Source: Deltaproteobacteria bacterium | GTDB lineage: Bacteria > Desulfobacterota > DSM-4660 > Desulfatiglandales > B25-G16 | Direction of reading: 5' to 3' | Length of the DNA: 32,094 nt | Assembly (NCBI GenBank): GCA_018400255.1 | Contig: JAGYMO010000283.1 | Coordinates: forward strand, 1-32,094 | Shown: positions 18,293 through 26,504 of the stretch, in pieces | How the letters are laid out: each line of letters opens with the position of its first letter | Position numbering within the stretch: position 1 is the first letter of the stretch | Notes under the pieces: generated by a model | The model's input: the letters and a program-made list of their open reading frames with translations, nothing else | Database searches by the model: none | Told to the model about the DNA's origin: nothing | Made by a program: the position numbers and the translations under genes

Positions 18293-19342
18293 ATGACTAA
18301 TAAAGAATACATACGGCTCACTCAGACTGTCAGCGGCTCGGGTTGAGCCTGCAAGATAGGTCCGGGGGACCTTGAGAAAGCCTTAGAAGGATTGCCGCTT
18401 ATCTCCAACCCAAACCTTATTGTAGGGATGGAGCATGCGGAGGATGCAGGGGTGTATCAACTGACGGAGGATCTGGCGATTGTACTCTCACTGGATTTTT
18501 TTACCCCCATCGTTGATGATCCTTATACCTTTGGTCAGATCGCTGCTACCAACTCGCTATCAGATATCTATGCCATGGGAGGAGTACCGATTACAGCCAT
18601 GAATATCATCTGCTTTCCTATAAAAACAATGGATATTTCTATCCTTCAGGAGGTTCTCAGGGGTGGATTGGATAAGATGCGAGAGGCGGGGGTGCCACTA
18701 GTCGGCGGGCATAGCGTCGAAGACAATGAGTTTAAGTATGGCCTCTCTGTAACAGGCACAATCCACCCACAAAAGATTATCTACAACAAGGGCGCAAGGG
18801 CGGGGGATAAGCTTATCCTTACTAAGCCTTTGGGTACGGGTATTATTAATACCGCCCTCAAAGGCGGACTGGCCGATGAGAATTCAGTGGCTGAAGCAAT
18901 ATCATGTATGAGCAGTTTAAACAAAAAGGCAGCAGAGCTTATGACTAAGGTAGAGGTAAACGCCTGTACGGATGTCACAGGTTTCGGCTTACTTGGCCAC
19001 GCCTGCGAGATGATAAAGGGGGAGGATGTTGGAATGATACTATACTCGTCAAATATTCCTATTCTACCCGGAACAGAGGATTATGCTATGATGGGGTTAA
19101 TCCCTGCAGGCACCATTCGGAATCGGGACTACAGCCTGCATATGATAAGGCGCTCTGCCGGGGTAACCGACGAGAGGCTTCTGATCCTTTTCGATGCCCA
19201 GACATCAGGAGGGCTGCTCATCTCGGTGCCCGCCCTTCAATCACAGAGCCTGCTTGAAATGCTTCATCGAGAAGGCGTAAAAGAGGCGGCTATTATTGGT
19301 GAGATCGTAGCACAGCCAAAGGGGATAATTGCTATAACGTAA
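18293..19342 (+). CDS. selD: Selenide, water dikinase (selenophosphate synthetase), selenoprotein
   Basis: Makes selenophosphate from selenide and ATP, the selenium donor for selenocysteine and selenouridine. A stop-to-stop reading begins only at 18392, but the frame continues upstream through one TGA (18344-18346) to an ATG at 18293. The upstream part reads MTNKEYIRLTQTVSGSG, then TGA, then ACKIGPGDLEKALEGLPL, which is the expected SelD N-terminus. The TGA falls exactly where E. coli SelD has catalytic Cys17, giving Sec18, with Cys20-Lys21 following. The full length of 349 aa is normal. Downstream signatures are intact: NSLSDIYAMGG, GGHSVEDNEFKYG, TDVTGFGLLGHACEM and FDAQTSGGLL. A GAGAGAA ribosome site precedes the ATG. 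It follows the kinase-like gene by 165 bp. Confidence 0.93.
18344..18375 (+). promoter_or_regulatory. Candidate bacterial SECIS element in selD
   Basis: The TGA at 18344-18346 is followed by GGTCC (18359-18363), a GGG loop (18364-18366) and GGACC (18367-18371), a perfect five-pair hairpin. CAA (18352-18354) and TTG (18372-18374) can pair below it with a GATA bulge. A stem-loop with G residues in the apical loop about 18 nt after the UGA is what SelB-dependent recoding uses in bacteria. The pairing is seen directly; SelB binding is inferred. Confidence 0.65.
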
Positions 19343-19359
19343 TCGAATGTATTTATTGG

Positions 19360-19640
19360 GAAAGATTGTTCAGGACGGATGCCGTAAGCCTGGGAAAGAT
19401 CCTGCAGGTTGAATGGCTTTTGGATGAACCCATCACAGCCCCTATCCATAATTGCCTGGGCCTCTCCATTTCCCATTGTTATTTTTCCCGATGGGATATC
19501 CTCCACCGTGCCTTTTGCGTTCACGTGTTCATATTCAGGTACAACATTTTCAATAGACCGCAGGTCTTTTTGAAATGTAGAGCGGATAGTTATTTCCTGG
19601 CCTTTAAGATGCTCGAAACAGGGGCATACAGGAGGCAAAG
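19360..19640 (-). pseudogene. Remnant of a hybrid histidine kinase (end of ATPase plus receiver domain)
   Basis: On the minus strand a frame reads GEAQAIMDRGCDGFIQKPFN (about 19411-19470) and continues LQDLSQ. This is the end of a response-regulator receiver domain, including the conserved Lys-Pro pair. Just before it, EYEHVNAKGTVEDIPSGK (about 19485-19540) resembles the end of a histidine-kinase ATPase domain (KGTxFxIYLP). The phospho-acceptor Asp and most of the receiver are missing between these parts, and the 3' end runs without a proper stop into antisense selD. I read it as a decayed gene with an internal deletion. The ATPase-end match is the weaker half. Confidence 0.5.
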
Positions 19641-19850
19641 AAGATTTTTCCCCGGCAGGGCCGATCTCCCGGAAAAAAATTCCCTAATGAGAAATTTAAA
19701 AATCTTTTTATAGATTTATCTAATGTTAACAATGACATACACAATATGAGGAACTGGCATGATTTTCGCTTACTATTTTTAATAATAATCCTATGTAAGA
19801 CCTGAAGAGGATACTTTTCTTGGGACAAAACTATTAATGGGCGGAGCAAT
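19641..19850. other. Spacer between kinase remnant and motB-like gene
   Basis: No gene, RNA or clear regulatory structure is seen. Overlapping open frames on both strands have no motif. With the remnant, this makes a 508-bp gap between selD and the motB-like gene. It should hold the promoter for the motor-like pair. Confidence 0.35.
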
Positions 19851-20717
19851 ATGGATTCCAATGGAATAAAGAGTCCCGGATCGAAGACGATCAAAGGCTC
19901 TATGCCTCACGTAAAAAAGGCGAATCTAAAAAATAGCCTATATAAAAAGGAAATAAAGCATACTACGTCAGAGAAGCCCACCTTAGGCGGATTTATGTCT
20001 GTGCCCTTTGATGGACCAATTTCGGATGAAATCCTGTTCTCCAATGAAGAGCCCAGGGCTGTGCCATGGTCAGTGCCATGGGCTGATGTCATGATGACAT
20101 TATTTGTCATTTTTGCGGCGCTATATGTCTTTAAGCCTCCAATTACGGAAGAAGTGGTTACTCATAAGGAGGTGCGGACAGAGTATGTTGAGAGAACAAA
20201 AACTATTCCCCAGGGTCCCGGTGATGCTCAATTCCATGGGAAAAAGAGTATTCGAGATATCTATGATCTGAGCAGGCAGAAACTGAGCTCTGTATCTTCA
20301 ATAGAGTTGGTGCCTGACAAGGCTGTCAGGATAATCCTGAGGAGCGACCTGCTTTTCGACCTGGGGGAGGCACATATTAGGGAAGATGCAAAGGCATCAT
20401 TGAGGGAGGTCGCGGAGGTCCTCCGTCAAACCGAATACATGGTTAACGTGGCAGGGCATACGGATGATCTTTCTATAAGCACAGAGGACTTTCCTTCAAA
20501 CTGGGAGCTCTCAACAGCCAGAGCAGTTCAAGTCGCTCGTTTCCTCATGAAAGATATGGATATACCTGAAGAGAAATTTTATGTAACAGGGCATGCATTT
20601 TATCAACCGGTTAAACCAAATACTAACGATAGGAACAGAGCAGCCAACAGGCGCGTTGAAATTATTATAACAAAGGAAAGACCTCGTGGGGTCAGTGAAG
20701 AGGTTCAGCAAGGATAA
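19851..20717 (+). CDS. MotB-like stator protein with OmpA domain
   Basis: Probable peptidoglycan-anchored subunit of a proton-driven motor, 288 aa. It has a long polar N-terminus, one membrane helix at about 77-95 (PWADVMMTLFVIFAALYVF) with Asp79 where MotB has its proton-binding Asp, a plug/linker region, and an OmpA-like peptidoglycan-binding domain (about 165-285: VAGHTDDLSIS, NWELSTARAVQVARFL, NRAANRRVEIII). The N-terminus before the helix is longer than in most MotB. An internal ATG at 19995 (Met49) with AGGCGG upstream would give a more usual length, so the start is uncertain. It precedes a motA-like gene, the reverse of the standard order. No flagellar or chemotaxis genes are in view. 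Confidence 0.75.
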   Translation: MDSNGIKSPGSKTIKGSMPHVKKANLKNSLYKKEIKHTTSEKPTLGGFMSVPFDGPISDEILFSNEEPRAVPWSVPWADVMMTLFVIFAALYVFKPPITEEVVTHKEVRTEYVERTKTIPQGPGDAQFHGKKSIRDIYDLSRQKLSSVSSIELVPDKAVRIILRSDLLFDLGEAHIREDAKASLREVAEVLRQTEYMVNVAGHTDDLSISTEDFPSNWELSTARAVQVARFLMKDMDIPEEKFYVTGHAFYQPVKPNTNDRNRAANRRVEIIITKERPRGVSEEVQQG

Positions 20718-20852
20718 GTATCGTATCCAGTTGCTTGGGGCACGTTGCTTTTTCCCTTGAGATTATAATCGTTATGCCCTCTGTAAAGCTTATCATTGCT
20801 GTCAATCGGCAGGGTATTATGCAGGGACAACAAAAAAAGAAGGAGGTTGAAA

Positions 20853-21704
20853 GTGGAAAGAAATACCCTTATAGGCATTACAGCCAGCATCTTACTTCTT
20901 GTTTTAGGCTTCGTACTCAATGGAAGTATAGGGCTTTATTTTAACCTCGTTTCCATGTTGATAGTTGTTGGTGGTGTCTTCGGCGCTGCCTTTATCAGCT
21001 TTAGGTGGGAGCGCCTTGTCATAGTGTACAGGGTGCTTCGCTCTTTGTATAGAACGAAAATTCGAACGCCGGAGGAGATAGTAGAGACATTGGTGGATCT
21101 CTCAGTTAAAAGTAAGATCAATGGAATATTGTCTCTCCAGGATGACCAGGAAGAAACATCGATTAATTTTTTGAAACGTGCGCTTGGATTGCTCGTAGAT
21201 GGTTTCCCAAGGGAACAGATACGTGAGGCATTAACCACGGAGATGTATTTTTTTAAATTACGCAGGCAGGAGTCCGAAAGGGTTCTGAGGACTATTGCCG
21301 AGGTATGTCCTCCATTTGGGCTTATCGGGAGTATTGTTGGCCTTCTCGGATTGTTTTCAGCAGGGTATGATGATGCGAGCATTCTGAGGGCCATTGCGAC
21401 CGCCCTTACGGCCACTGTTTATGGAGCTGTCTTGGCATACTTCCTATTCATCCCCTTCGCGGCCCATATAAGAGAGAGAACAGACAACGAGCTACTTCTG
21501 CAAAAGATTATCCTTGAAGGGGTGATAGCGATAGAAAGTGAACTTAAGCCCAGGATGCTTGAATTAAAGTTGAAATCATTCCTGACGCCGTCTTCAAGGG
21601 CGGGAAACATTGTCTCCTTGGAGCGTATACGGGAGCGATTCAAGGTTAAGGAAGAGGAAGATAAACTTCCGTCCATTGAAAAGAGGCCTTTAGCCAAATC
21701 GTAG
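20853..21704 (+). CDS. MotA-like stator protein
   Basis: Partner of the MotB-like protein, 283 aa. The pair of N-terminal helices (NTLIGITASILLLVLGFVL, then YFNLVSMLIVVGGVFGAAFI) and the later pair (AEVCPPFGLIGSIVGLLGLF, then LTATVYGAVLAYFLFIPFAA) match MotA TM1-2 and TM3-4. Between them lies a charged cytoplasmic loop of about 120 residues that in MotA contacts the rotor. I place the start at GTG 20853 because AGGAGG at 20841-20846 is 6 nt upstream and the protein then begins VERNTLIG. The longer open frame from 20796 adds 19 polar residues without support. ExbB/TolQ is a less likely alternative. Confidence 0.78.
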   Translation: MERNTLIGITASILLLVLGFVLNGSIGLYFNLVSMLIVVGGVFGAAFISFRWERLVIVYRVLRSLYRTKIRTPEEIVETLVDLSVKSKINGILSLQDDQEETSINFLKRALGLLVDGFPREQIREALTTEMYFFKLRRQESERVLRTIAEVCPPFGLIGSIVGLLGLFSAGYDDASILRAIATALTATVYGAVLAYFLFIPFAAHIRERTDNELLLQKIILEGVIAIESELKPRMLELKLKSFLTPSSRAGNIVSLERIRERFKVKEEEDKLPSIEKRPLAKS

Positions 21705-21769
21705 CGCTGCCCTTGATAATGCCGTGCTTTTTTAGCCGGTCCAAATATACGGGGCAGATGTATGGGTTG

Positions 21770-23509
21770 TTATGGCGTCTTCCTGCAATTTAAAATGGCA
21801 TCGATATTTTTCTGAGCCCAGTCGTCCACCCTTCTTTCTTTTTCTACATAATCGATTAGCTTATCTGAGATATGCCTGTTTTTTAATACAGCCGCCACAG
21901 TCTTTTCTCCTCCGTCCTTTAACTTGAAAGGGTTTATATAGACAATTCCGTCTTCTTCTCCAAAACCCTTCTGGCTCAAGACCCTTGAAGCACCGCTTGT
22001 GCTCAGAACAAGAATGCCACGATCATTAGCTTTTTTATATTTCTGTGATAGAATGTATTCAAAGGCAACAAGATTCATGCCGTCTTCAAGGGGGGTGACA
22101 AGCATAACATCTATCTCCTTCATAAAGAGATAATTCTGGGGCGCAGGAATTCCTTTTTCTATAAGGATAATAGGGCTATCAGGTAATTTTGCATTTTTTC
22201 TCATAATCTCTTGCTTCACCATCATACTGAGGTTCTGATAGTCTAAATTATCAGACCTGCTAGGGGCTGTAACCTGATAAAGTCGGGCATCCTTTTTTAG
22301 ATTGCGCAAATTAATAAACGCATACTGAAAGACACCCAGTCTCTCCACCAGCCCCTTGGTATAATCACACCTGTCAAGCCCTCCAAAGATATATTTCCCG
22401 GCTTTCCTATCATCATATATTTTTTTGTAAAGACTCTCCTTGCCTAATTTATAATTTAATCTTTTTTTTGCCGAAACCTCAGAGATGATTTTATCTACAT
22501 CCAGGCCTATTGGAAAGGCACCAATAGTGGTTACACGGTCCCGATTATAAATTTCATAAGATTGCCCATCCACCCTGATCTTAACGGGAAACCATTCCTG
22601 CAATGCCTCAAGATAATTATCACAGTACTCTTTGGTGTGAAATCCGATGAAATCATTGGAAAGCATCCCCCATGTCAGCTTTTGCAAGGCAGTCTCAATA
22701 TTCTCACCAAAAGGTTCGTTAGCCTCGGCCTTAACCCTGTCCCTCTTGTCCTGCCGAATCAGCCCCTGAATTTCATGGATATTAAAGAAGGGGGTATGAA
22801 TGAATTGCCCTATACTAATCTTCTTTCTTTTTTCAGCAGAGATAACCTCTTCATCGAGCAAGGGCTTGTAGAACTCTGAAATTCGCATAAGATGATAATC
22901 CTGGCTCCAGATGACGATATCGCCGCTTTTCTTTTGTAATTCTTTGCTTTTTCGTACTTCATCGATGATGGTATTGGCAAATGTAACCCCGCTGCTGATA
23001 TACTGTATAAAATCGTTTTTCTCAAAATAGGGCCTGGGAAAAGATTGGATTCTTTTATAGAAAAGGGGTGATCTTGTAAGATGCATCAAGGGCCACAAAA
23101 AGCTGTTCGAAAATTTGTTGTAATAACCGTGCATATGCTCTGTGTCAAAAAAGACAAAGCGCATGTAAAAATCATAATCCTTATACCTGAAATGCATGCG
23201 GGTATCCGGTTCGATCTCTATATATGGAAAATGCTCTGGTGCGTATTTCTCTTTTTTCATCTTTTCAAACAAAAAGGCATAATGTCCACGGGCAACATCT
23301 ACATCGCTGTCTCCCATGGATGCCCCGAGCCAGGTAGTTTTCCACTTGCCGGGCCTCAAAAGACCGGACATTGCCTGGACCAGCCCGCCTTCCCCGAACC
23401 TAATTCCTCTTGGTCGTCTTCCCCTCTTTAAATTAGATTCTACGTTTGAAAGCAATTGCTCGGAGAAACTGAAAGGTCCTCTATTGGAAACAATAATCAA
23501 ATAACTCAT
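21770..23509 (-). CDS. otsA: Trehalose-6-phosphate synthase, GT20 family
   Basis: Transfers glucose from a nucleotide sugar to glucose-6-phosphate, giving trehalose-6-phosphate, in the cytoplasm. 579 aa, somewhat longer than E. coli OtsA. The donor-site motifs are visible: GGLDRCDYTKGLVERLG (Arg and Lys of the phosphate pocket) and VTPLEDGMNLVAFEYI near the C-terminus. IVIWSQDYHLMRISEFY and GQFIHTPFF correspond to the HDYHL and H-PFP regions, with changes from the canonical form. The N-terminal insertion around 60-200 is unlike E. coli. A related GT20 activity such as glucosylglycerol-phosphate synthesis cannot be excluded, but an adjacent otsB favours trehalose. It is the last gene of a four-gene cluster. 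Confidence 0.82.
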   Translation of the reverse strand: MSYLIIVSNRGPFSFSEQLLSNVESNLKRGRRPRGIRFGEGGLVQAMSGLLRPGKWKTTWLGASMGDSDVDVARGHYAFLFEKMKKEKYAPEHFPYIEIEPDTRMHFRYKDYDFYMRFVFFDTEHMHGYYNKFSNSFLWPLMHLTRSPLFYKRIQSFPRPYFEKNDFIQYISSGVTFANTIIDEVRKSKELQKKSGDIVIWSQDYHLMRISEFYKPLLDEEVISAEKRKKISIGQFIHTPFFNIHEIQGLIRQDKRDRVKAEANEPFGENIETALQKLTWGMLSNDFIGFHTKEYCDNYLEALQEWFPVKIRVDGQSYEIYNRDRVTTIGAFPIGLDVDKIISEVSAKKRLNYKLGKESLYKKIYDDRKAGKYIFGGLDRCDYTKGLVERLGVFQYAFINLRNLKKDARLYQVTAPSRSDNLDYQNLSMMVKQEIMRKNAKLPDSPIILIEKGIPAPQNYLFMKEIDVMLVTPLEDGMNLVAFEYILSQKYKKANDRGILVLSTSGASRVLSQKGFGEEDGIVYINPFKLKDGGEKTVAAVLKNRHISDKLIDYVEKERRVDDWAQKNIDAILNCRKTP

Positions 23510-23580
23510 CGTTAGTTAGTCCTTGTGATTTTGCCTTCCGCCTCGATTTTTAATTGATCCTTTATGATCCATATATGGCG

Positions 23581-24357
23581 CTATGATATCCAACCAGAAA
23601 GGAAAGACAGAAGTTCATCGGGCGGTTTAATCCAGATATCAGCTTCAGTTGGCCGAAATTCTTCACGAACCAAGAGGCCTATACCATTTCCCTTAATAGC
23701 CTTAAAGGCATCCTCATCTGTTAGATCATCTCCGAGATATGCCGCCACTGCTTCTTTCTCCATCTCATTGAGTATTTTCCTTACCGCGTTTCCTTTGTTT
23801 ATCCCCGGAACTCTAATCTCCATGCCCCCATCAAAATCAATTAAGCGAAGCCCCCAGGTTTTGGCGATGAGAGCGCGTTTTGAGTCAATCTTATTTTTCA
23901 TGGTAGCTACCTGCCTTCTATCCAGCCCCCTCCAATGAATGGCGAGACAGCCGGGCTTCTTTTCACACCGCTCCGCAAGGCCTATTCTTTCCACCCATTC
24001 CTTTGCGGAAACAAGCGCATTCAGAAATTTTTCATCTATTGATTCAATTTCATAAGAGCCGTCCGATTTCAAGTGCTCGAGTCCATGGGAACCCCATACC
24101 TCTGGATTTTTGTTAAGCTGCAAGAGGGGAAGCAAATCTTTTGTCCATCTGCCGCTGATGATGACCAAACGGATATCATGCCTCTGCAGAATTTTATTCA
24201 GAATTTCATGTACACCCGGGTAAGGAAGCGCATTTGCGGGATCCACCTGAAAGGGAGCCAGGGTACCATCATAGTCTAACAGAAGCGCCTTGTGCTCGGC
24301 CCTCTTGATTTGCATAAAAAACAGATCAAGGTCTATATCTGCATTCAAAACTTTCAT
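23581..24357 (-). CDS. otsB: Trehalose-6-phosphate phosphatase
   Basis: Removes phosphate from trehalose-6-phosphate to release trehalose. HAD-superfamily protein of 258 aa. The nucleophile motif LLLDYDGTLAPF has Asp28 and Asp30. VIISGRWTKDLL is motif II, and the C-terminal AAYLGDDLTDEDAF is the metal-binding motif IV. The cap domain contains the family-typical KKPGCLAIHWRGL. It lies 71 bp before otsA and 63 bp after the TreT-like gene on the minus strand, so one transcript is likely. Confidence 0.9.
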   Translation of the reverse strand: MKVLNADIDLDLFFMQIKRAEHKALLLDYDGTLAPFQVDPANALPYPGVHEILNKILQRHDIRLVIISGRWTKDLLPLLQLNKNPEVWGSHGLEHLKSDGSYEIESIDEKFLNALVSAKEWVERIGLAERCEKKPGCLAIHWRGLDRRQVATMKNKIDSKRALIAKTWGLRLIDFDGGMEIRVPGINKGNAVRKILNEMEKEAVAAYLGDDLTDEDAFKAIKGNGIGLLVREEFRPTEADIWIKPPDELLSFLSGWIS

Positions 24358-24420
24358 AACTCTTTTACATTAGCGAAATATTTTGGCAACCGGGTCCTCC
24401 TTCAATGCAGTTGAAATATT

Positions 24421-25668
24421 TTACCCGAGTTCAATACGTTCTTCTTTGGCGTGCAAAAGGGCGAAAATCAGCGTGAGGTATTCCCGTAGCTGCCTGGTGA
24501 TAAGGAAATTTTCGCGTACAAATTCCTTGGCTTTCTTCCCCATTTCCTCCATGATATCAGGGTTATGCAAAAGATAACGGATTCGCAGAGCCGCGCCTTC
24601 CGGTGTATTTACCAGGAACCCAGTGTGATGATTAACCACCTGGATACGGATCCCCCCAGTGTCACCGCCGATAACCGGCTTATTTTTCCACATGGCTTCA
24701 GTCACGGTTAAACCAAAGCCCTCCTTGATTGACTTTTGCATGACAATATCAGCGGAACGTTGAAGGGCATTAATCGTACGGTGTGCGTCCGCAGGTAAAA
24801 GAAGAATCCTGATGTCTGGGTCATCCATAGCTGCTGTCCGCACTTCCCGTAAAACCTCTTCCCCTTCAGGGTCATCTGAGGCGCCACCTCCTGCGAGCAC
24901 AAGCTGTAAAGGTGGAACAAATTCCTTTGCAAGCTGATAGGAGCGGATTACCCCGAAAGGGTCTTTGAATCGATCATAACGGGAAACCTGAAGTATTATT
25001 GGCCTTTCAGGGTCGATTTTAAAAGTTTGGAGAACCTTGCTGATTTCTTCCTCACCCAGATCGATATTTTTCTCATTGAAAGGATCAATGCTGGGCGCGA
25101 TAAGATAAACAGGGTGAGGCAATCGCTGCGCGAAACTTGAAAGGGAAAAAATGCTTGCATCATACTCAGAGACAAATTCGCGCAGATACTTCCAGACCGG
25201 CCTGAACGGCCTGCTGGCATCGATGTGACAGCGCCATACCCACTTGCCCCTGCGATTTGGAAAATACTTAATCAGTGCTGCGGGCTGAGGGTCGTGGGCA
25301 ATCACAACATCCGCCTCTTGCAAAAGCCCTTTTAGCCTCTCGGCTGTATCGGCATTCGTCTTTTCGTAAACCTTAAGATAACTTTCAGGTACATCTACCT
25401 GATTTCCCTGTATGGCATTGTGGAAGCTTTTTGTGCATTGATAAAAAATACTCTCGCCGGTAATAACCTCCCAGCTGGTTTCAATGCCAAGCTCTTGCAT
25501 CAGAGGCACCAGTTTCTGCAGTATCTCGGCAACCCCGCCCCCGGTTTGTGTGGAGTTAATGTGTACAAAACGAAGCCCATTAAGGGGTCGTGCTAATTGC
25601 TGTAGGTGCTCTATAACATCCCGACCGGCAATTTCTCCATATTTGTCAAGTAAATTTTTTTCTTTCAA
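24421..25668 (-). CDS. treT: TreT-like trehalose synthase, GT4 glycosyltransferase
   Basis: 415 aa. The N-terminal VHINSTQTGGGVAEILQKLV followed by ETSWEVITGESIFYQCTKSF closely resembles archaeal and bacterial TreT, which makes trehalose in one step from NDP-glucose and glucose. The C-terminal Rossmann half has ILQVSRYDRFKDPFGVI and the donor site KEGFGLTVTEAMWKNKPVIG with the two glutamates of the E-x7-E motif. Its first four bases overlap the end of the DUF5752 gene (ATGA). A two-step and a one-step trehalose route therefore sit in one operon. A trehalose phosphorylase of the same family is an alternative. Confidence 0.78.
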   Translation of the reverse strand: MKEKNLLDKYGEIAGRDVIEHLQQLARPLNGLRFVHINSTQTGGGVAEILQKLVPLMQELGIETSWEVITGESIFYQCTKSFHNAIQGNQVDVPESYLKVYEKTNADTAERLKGLLQEADVVIAHDPQPAALIKYFPNRRGKWVWRCHIDASRPFRPVWKYLREFVSEYDASIFSLSSFAQRLPHPVYLIAPSIDPFNEKNIDLGEEEISKVLQTFKIDPERPIILQVSRYDRFKDPFGVIRSYQLAKEFVPPLQLVLAGGGASDDPEGEEVLREVRTAAMDDPDIRILLLPADAHRTINALQRSADIVMQKSIKEGFGLTVTEAMWKNKPVIGGDTGGIRIQVVNHHTGFLVNTPEGAALRIRYLLHNPDIMEEMGKKAKEFVRENFLITRQLREYLTLIFALLHAKEERIELG

Positions 25669-26336
25669 GGTTCCTCTTTTTGAAAGTAGGTCTTAAACAC
25701 GTCGCTCAGTTCTTCGCGCAATTTTTTCAACGGGGTAAAATAGGAACATACGCCGCTTATCATTTGGCATAAAACGTCGTATTCACCTTCGAAATTAAGT
25801 AGCCAGTTTTGAAAATCATCCAGGGAGTTCGGGTTTCGGCGTTGGGCATCAATAAAATGATAGAATATGCTTCCAAGGGACAAGCCGGGTATAATATCAA
25901 CAAAATTTTTCGGGTTATTAACAGACAGCTTAGTGTCAAATACTACGATCTGGTATCGTATAAATTCGAATTGAGCGTCTCTTTCGGCCCAAGTAGGGAA
26001 TTCGGTTTCATCTAAGCTTTCTTCGATTGTCTCTATAAGCTCATTTCTTACGGCTTCCATTGATTCGTAGGTACTTGGATTAATAACGGCCAGGCGTTCT
26101 GCAAGCCTTTTGTTGTGAAGGCTGTGGAAAATCCAGCTGGCAAAATCGTTGTGATATTCAGGGTCATCAAACCGGGGTCTCAATAAACCTCCCCAAAAGT
26201 GATAATAAATGCTGCCAGGCTCGATTTGACGTAAGTGCTCCCTGAGCTCCCGTAAATTTTGAGCCTTCTTGCCAGTAGCGATGGCTATCAATGCACAATC
26301 CTTGATAGCAAAAGGAGATAATCCTGATTCAGTCAC
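25665..26336 (-). CDS. DUF5752 family protein
   Basis: 223 aa, soluble, of unknown function. Two similar halves are visible. The first has REHLRQIEPGSIYYHFWGGL followed by NDFASWIFHSL; the second has VDIIPGLSLGSIFYHFIDA followed by DDFQNWLLNF. This suggests an internal duplication with a shared G-SIFYHF core. The family is known to me mainly as a neighbour of GT4/GT20 trehalose genes. It is first in the cluster and translationally coupled to the TreT-like gene, so a role in regulating or scaffolding trehalose synthesis is plausible but inferred. Confidence 0.68.
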   Translation of the reverse strand: MTESGLSPFAIKDCALIAIATGKKAQNLRELREHLRQIEPGSIYYHFWGGLLRPRFDDPEYHNDFASWIFHSLHNKRLAERLAVINPSTYESMEAVRNELIETIEESLDETEFPTWAERDAQFEFIRYQIVVFDTKLSVNNPKNFVDIIPGLSLGSIFYHFIDAQRRNPNSLDDFQNWLLNFEGEYDVLCQMISGVCSYFTPLKKLREELSDVFKTYFQKEEP

Positions 26337-26504
26337 AATAACATCCTTAGTTAATGAAGGATCCTCAAATAAATAAAACCGCCCGAAACAGATTCCTGAA
26401 TGGTAGGATCAGAAACCCTTTTTTTATGCTTTCATTTTAATGCCAGTGTTCGATGCCAGCGCTAAAAAATACAATCTTATTCGTAACTATTCAGGTTTTT
26501 AGGT

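Noticed and set aside
18392-18394. TTG as the selD start
   Set aside because: It would delete the catalytic Sec/Cys segment. The frame continues upstream with the conserved SelD N-terminus through a TGA.
19366-19713. 115-codon plus-strand frame after selD
   Set aside because: It is antisense to the recognisable receiver-domain remnant and has no motif.
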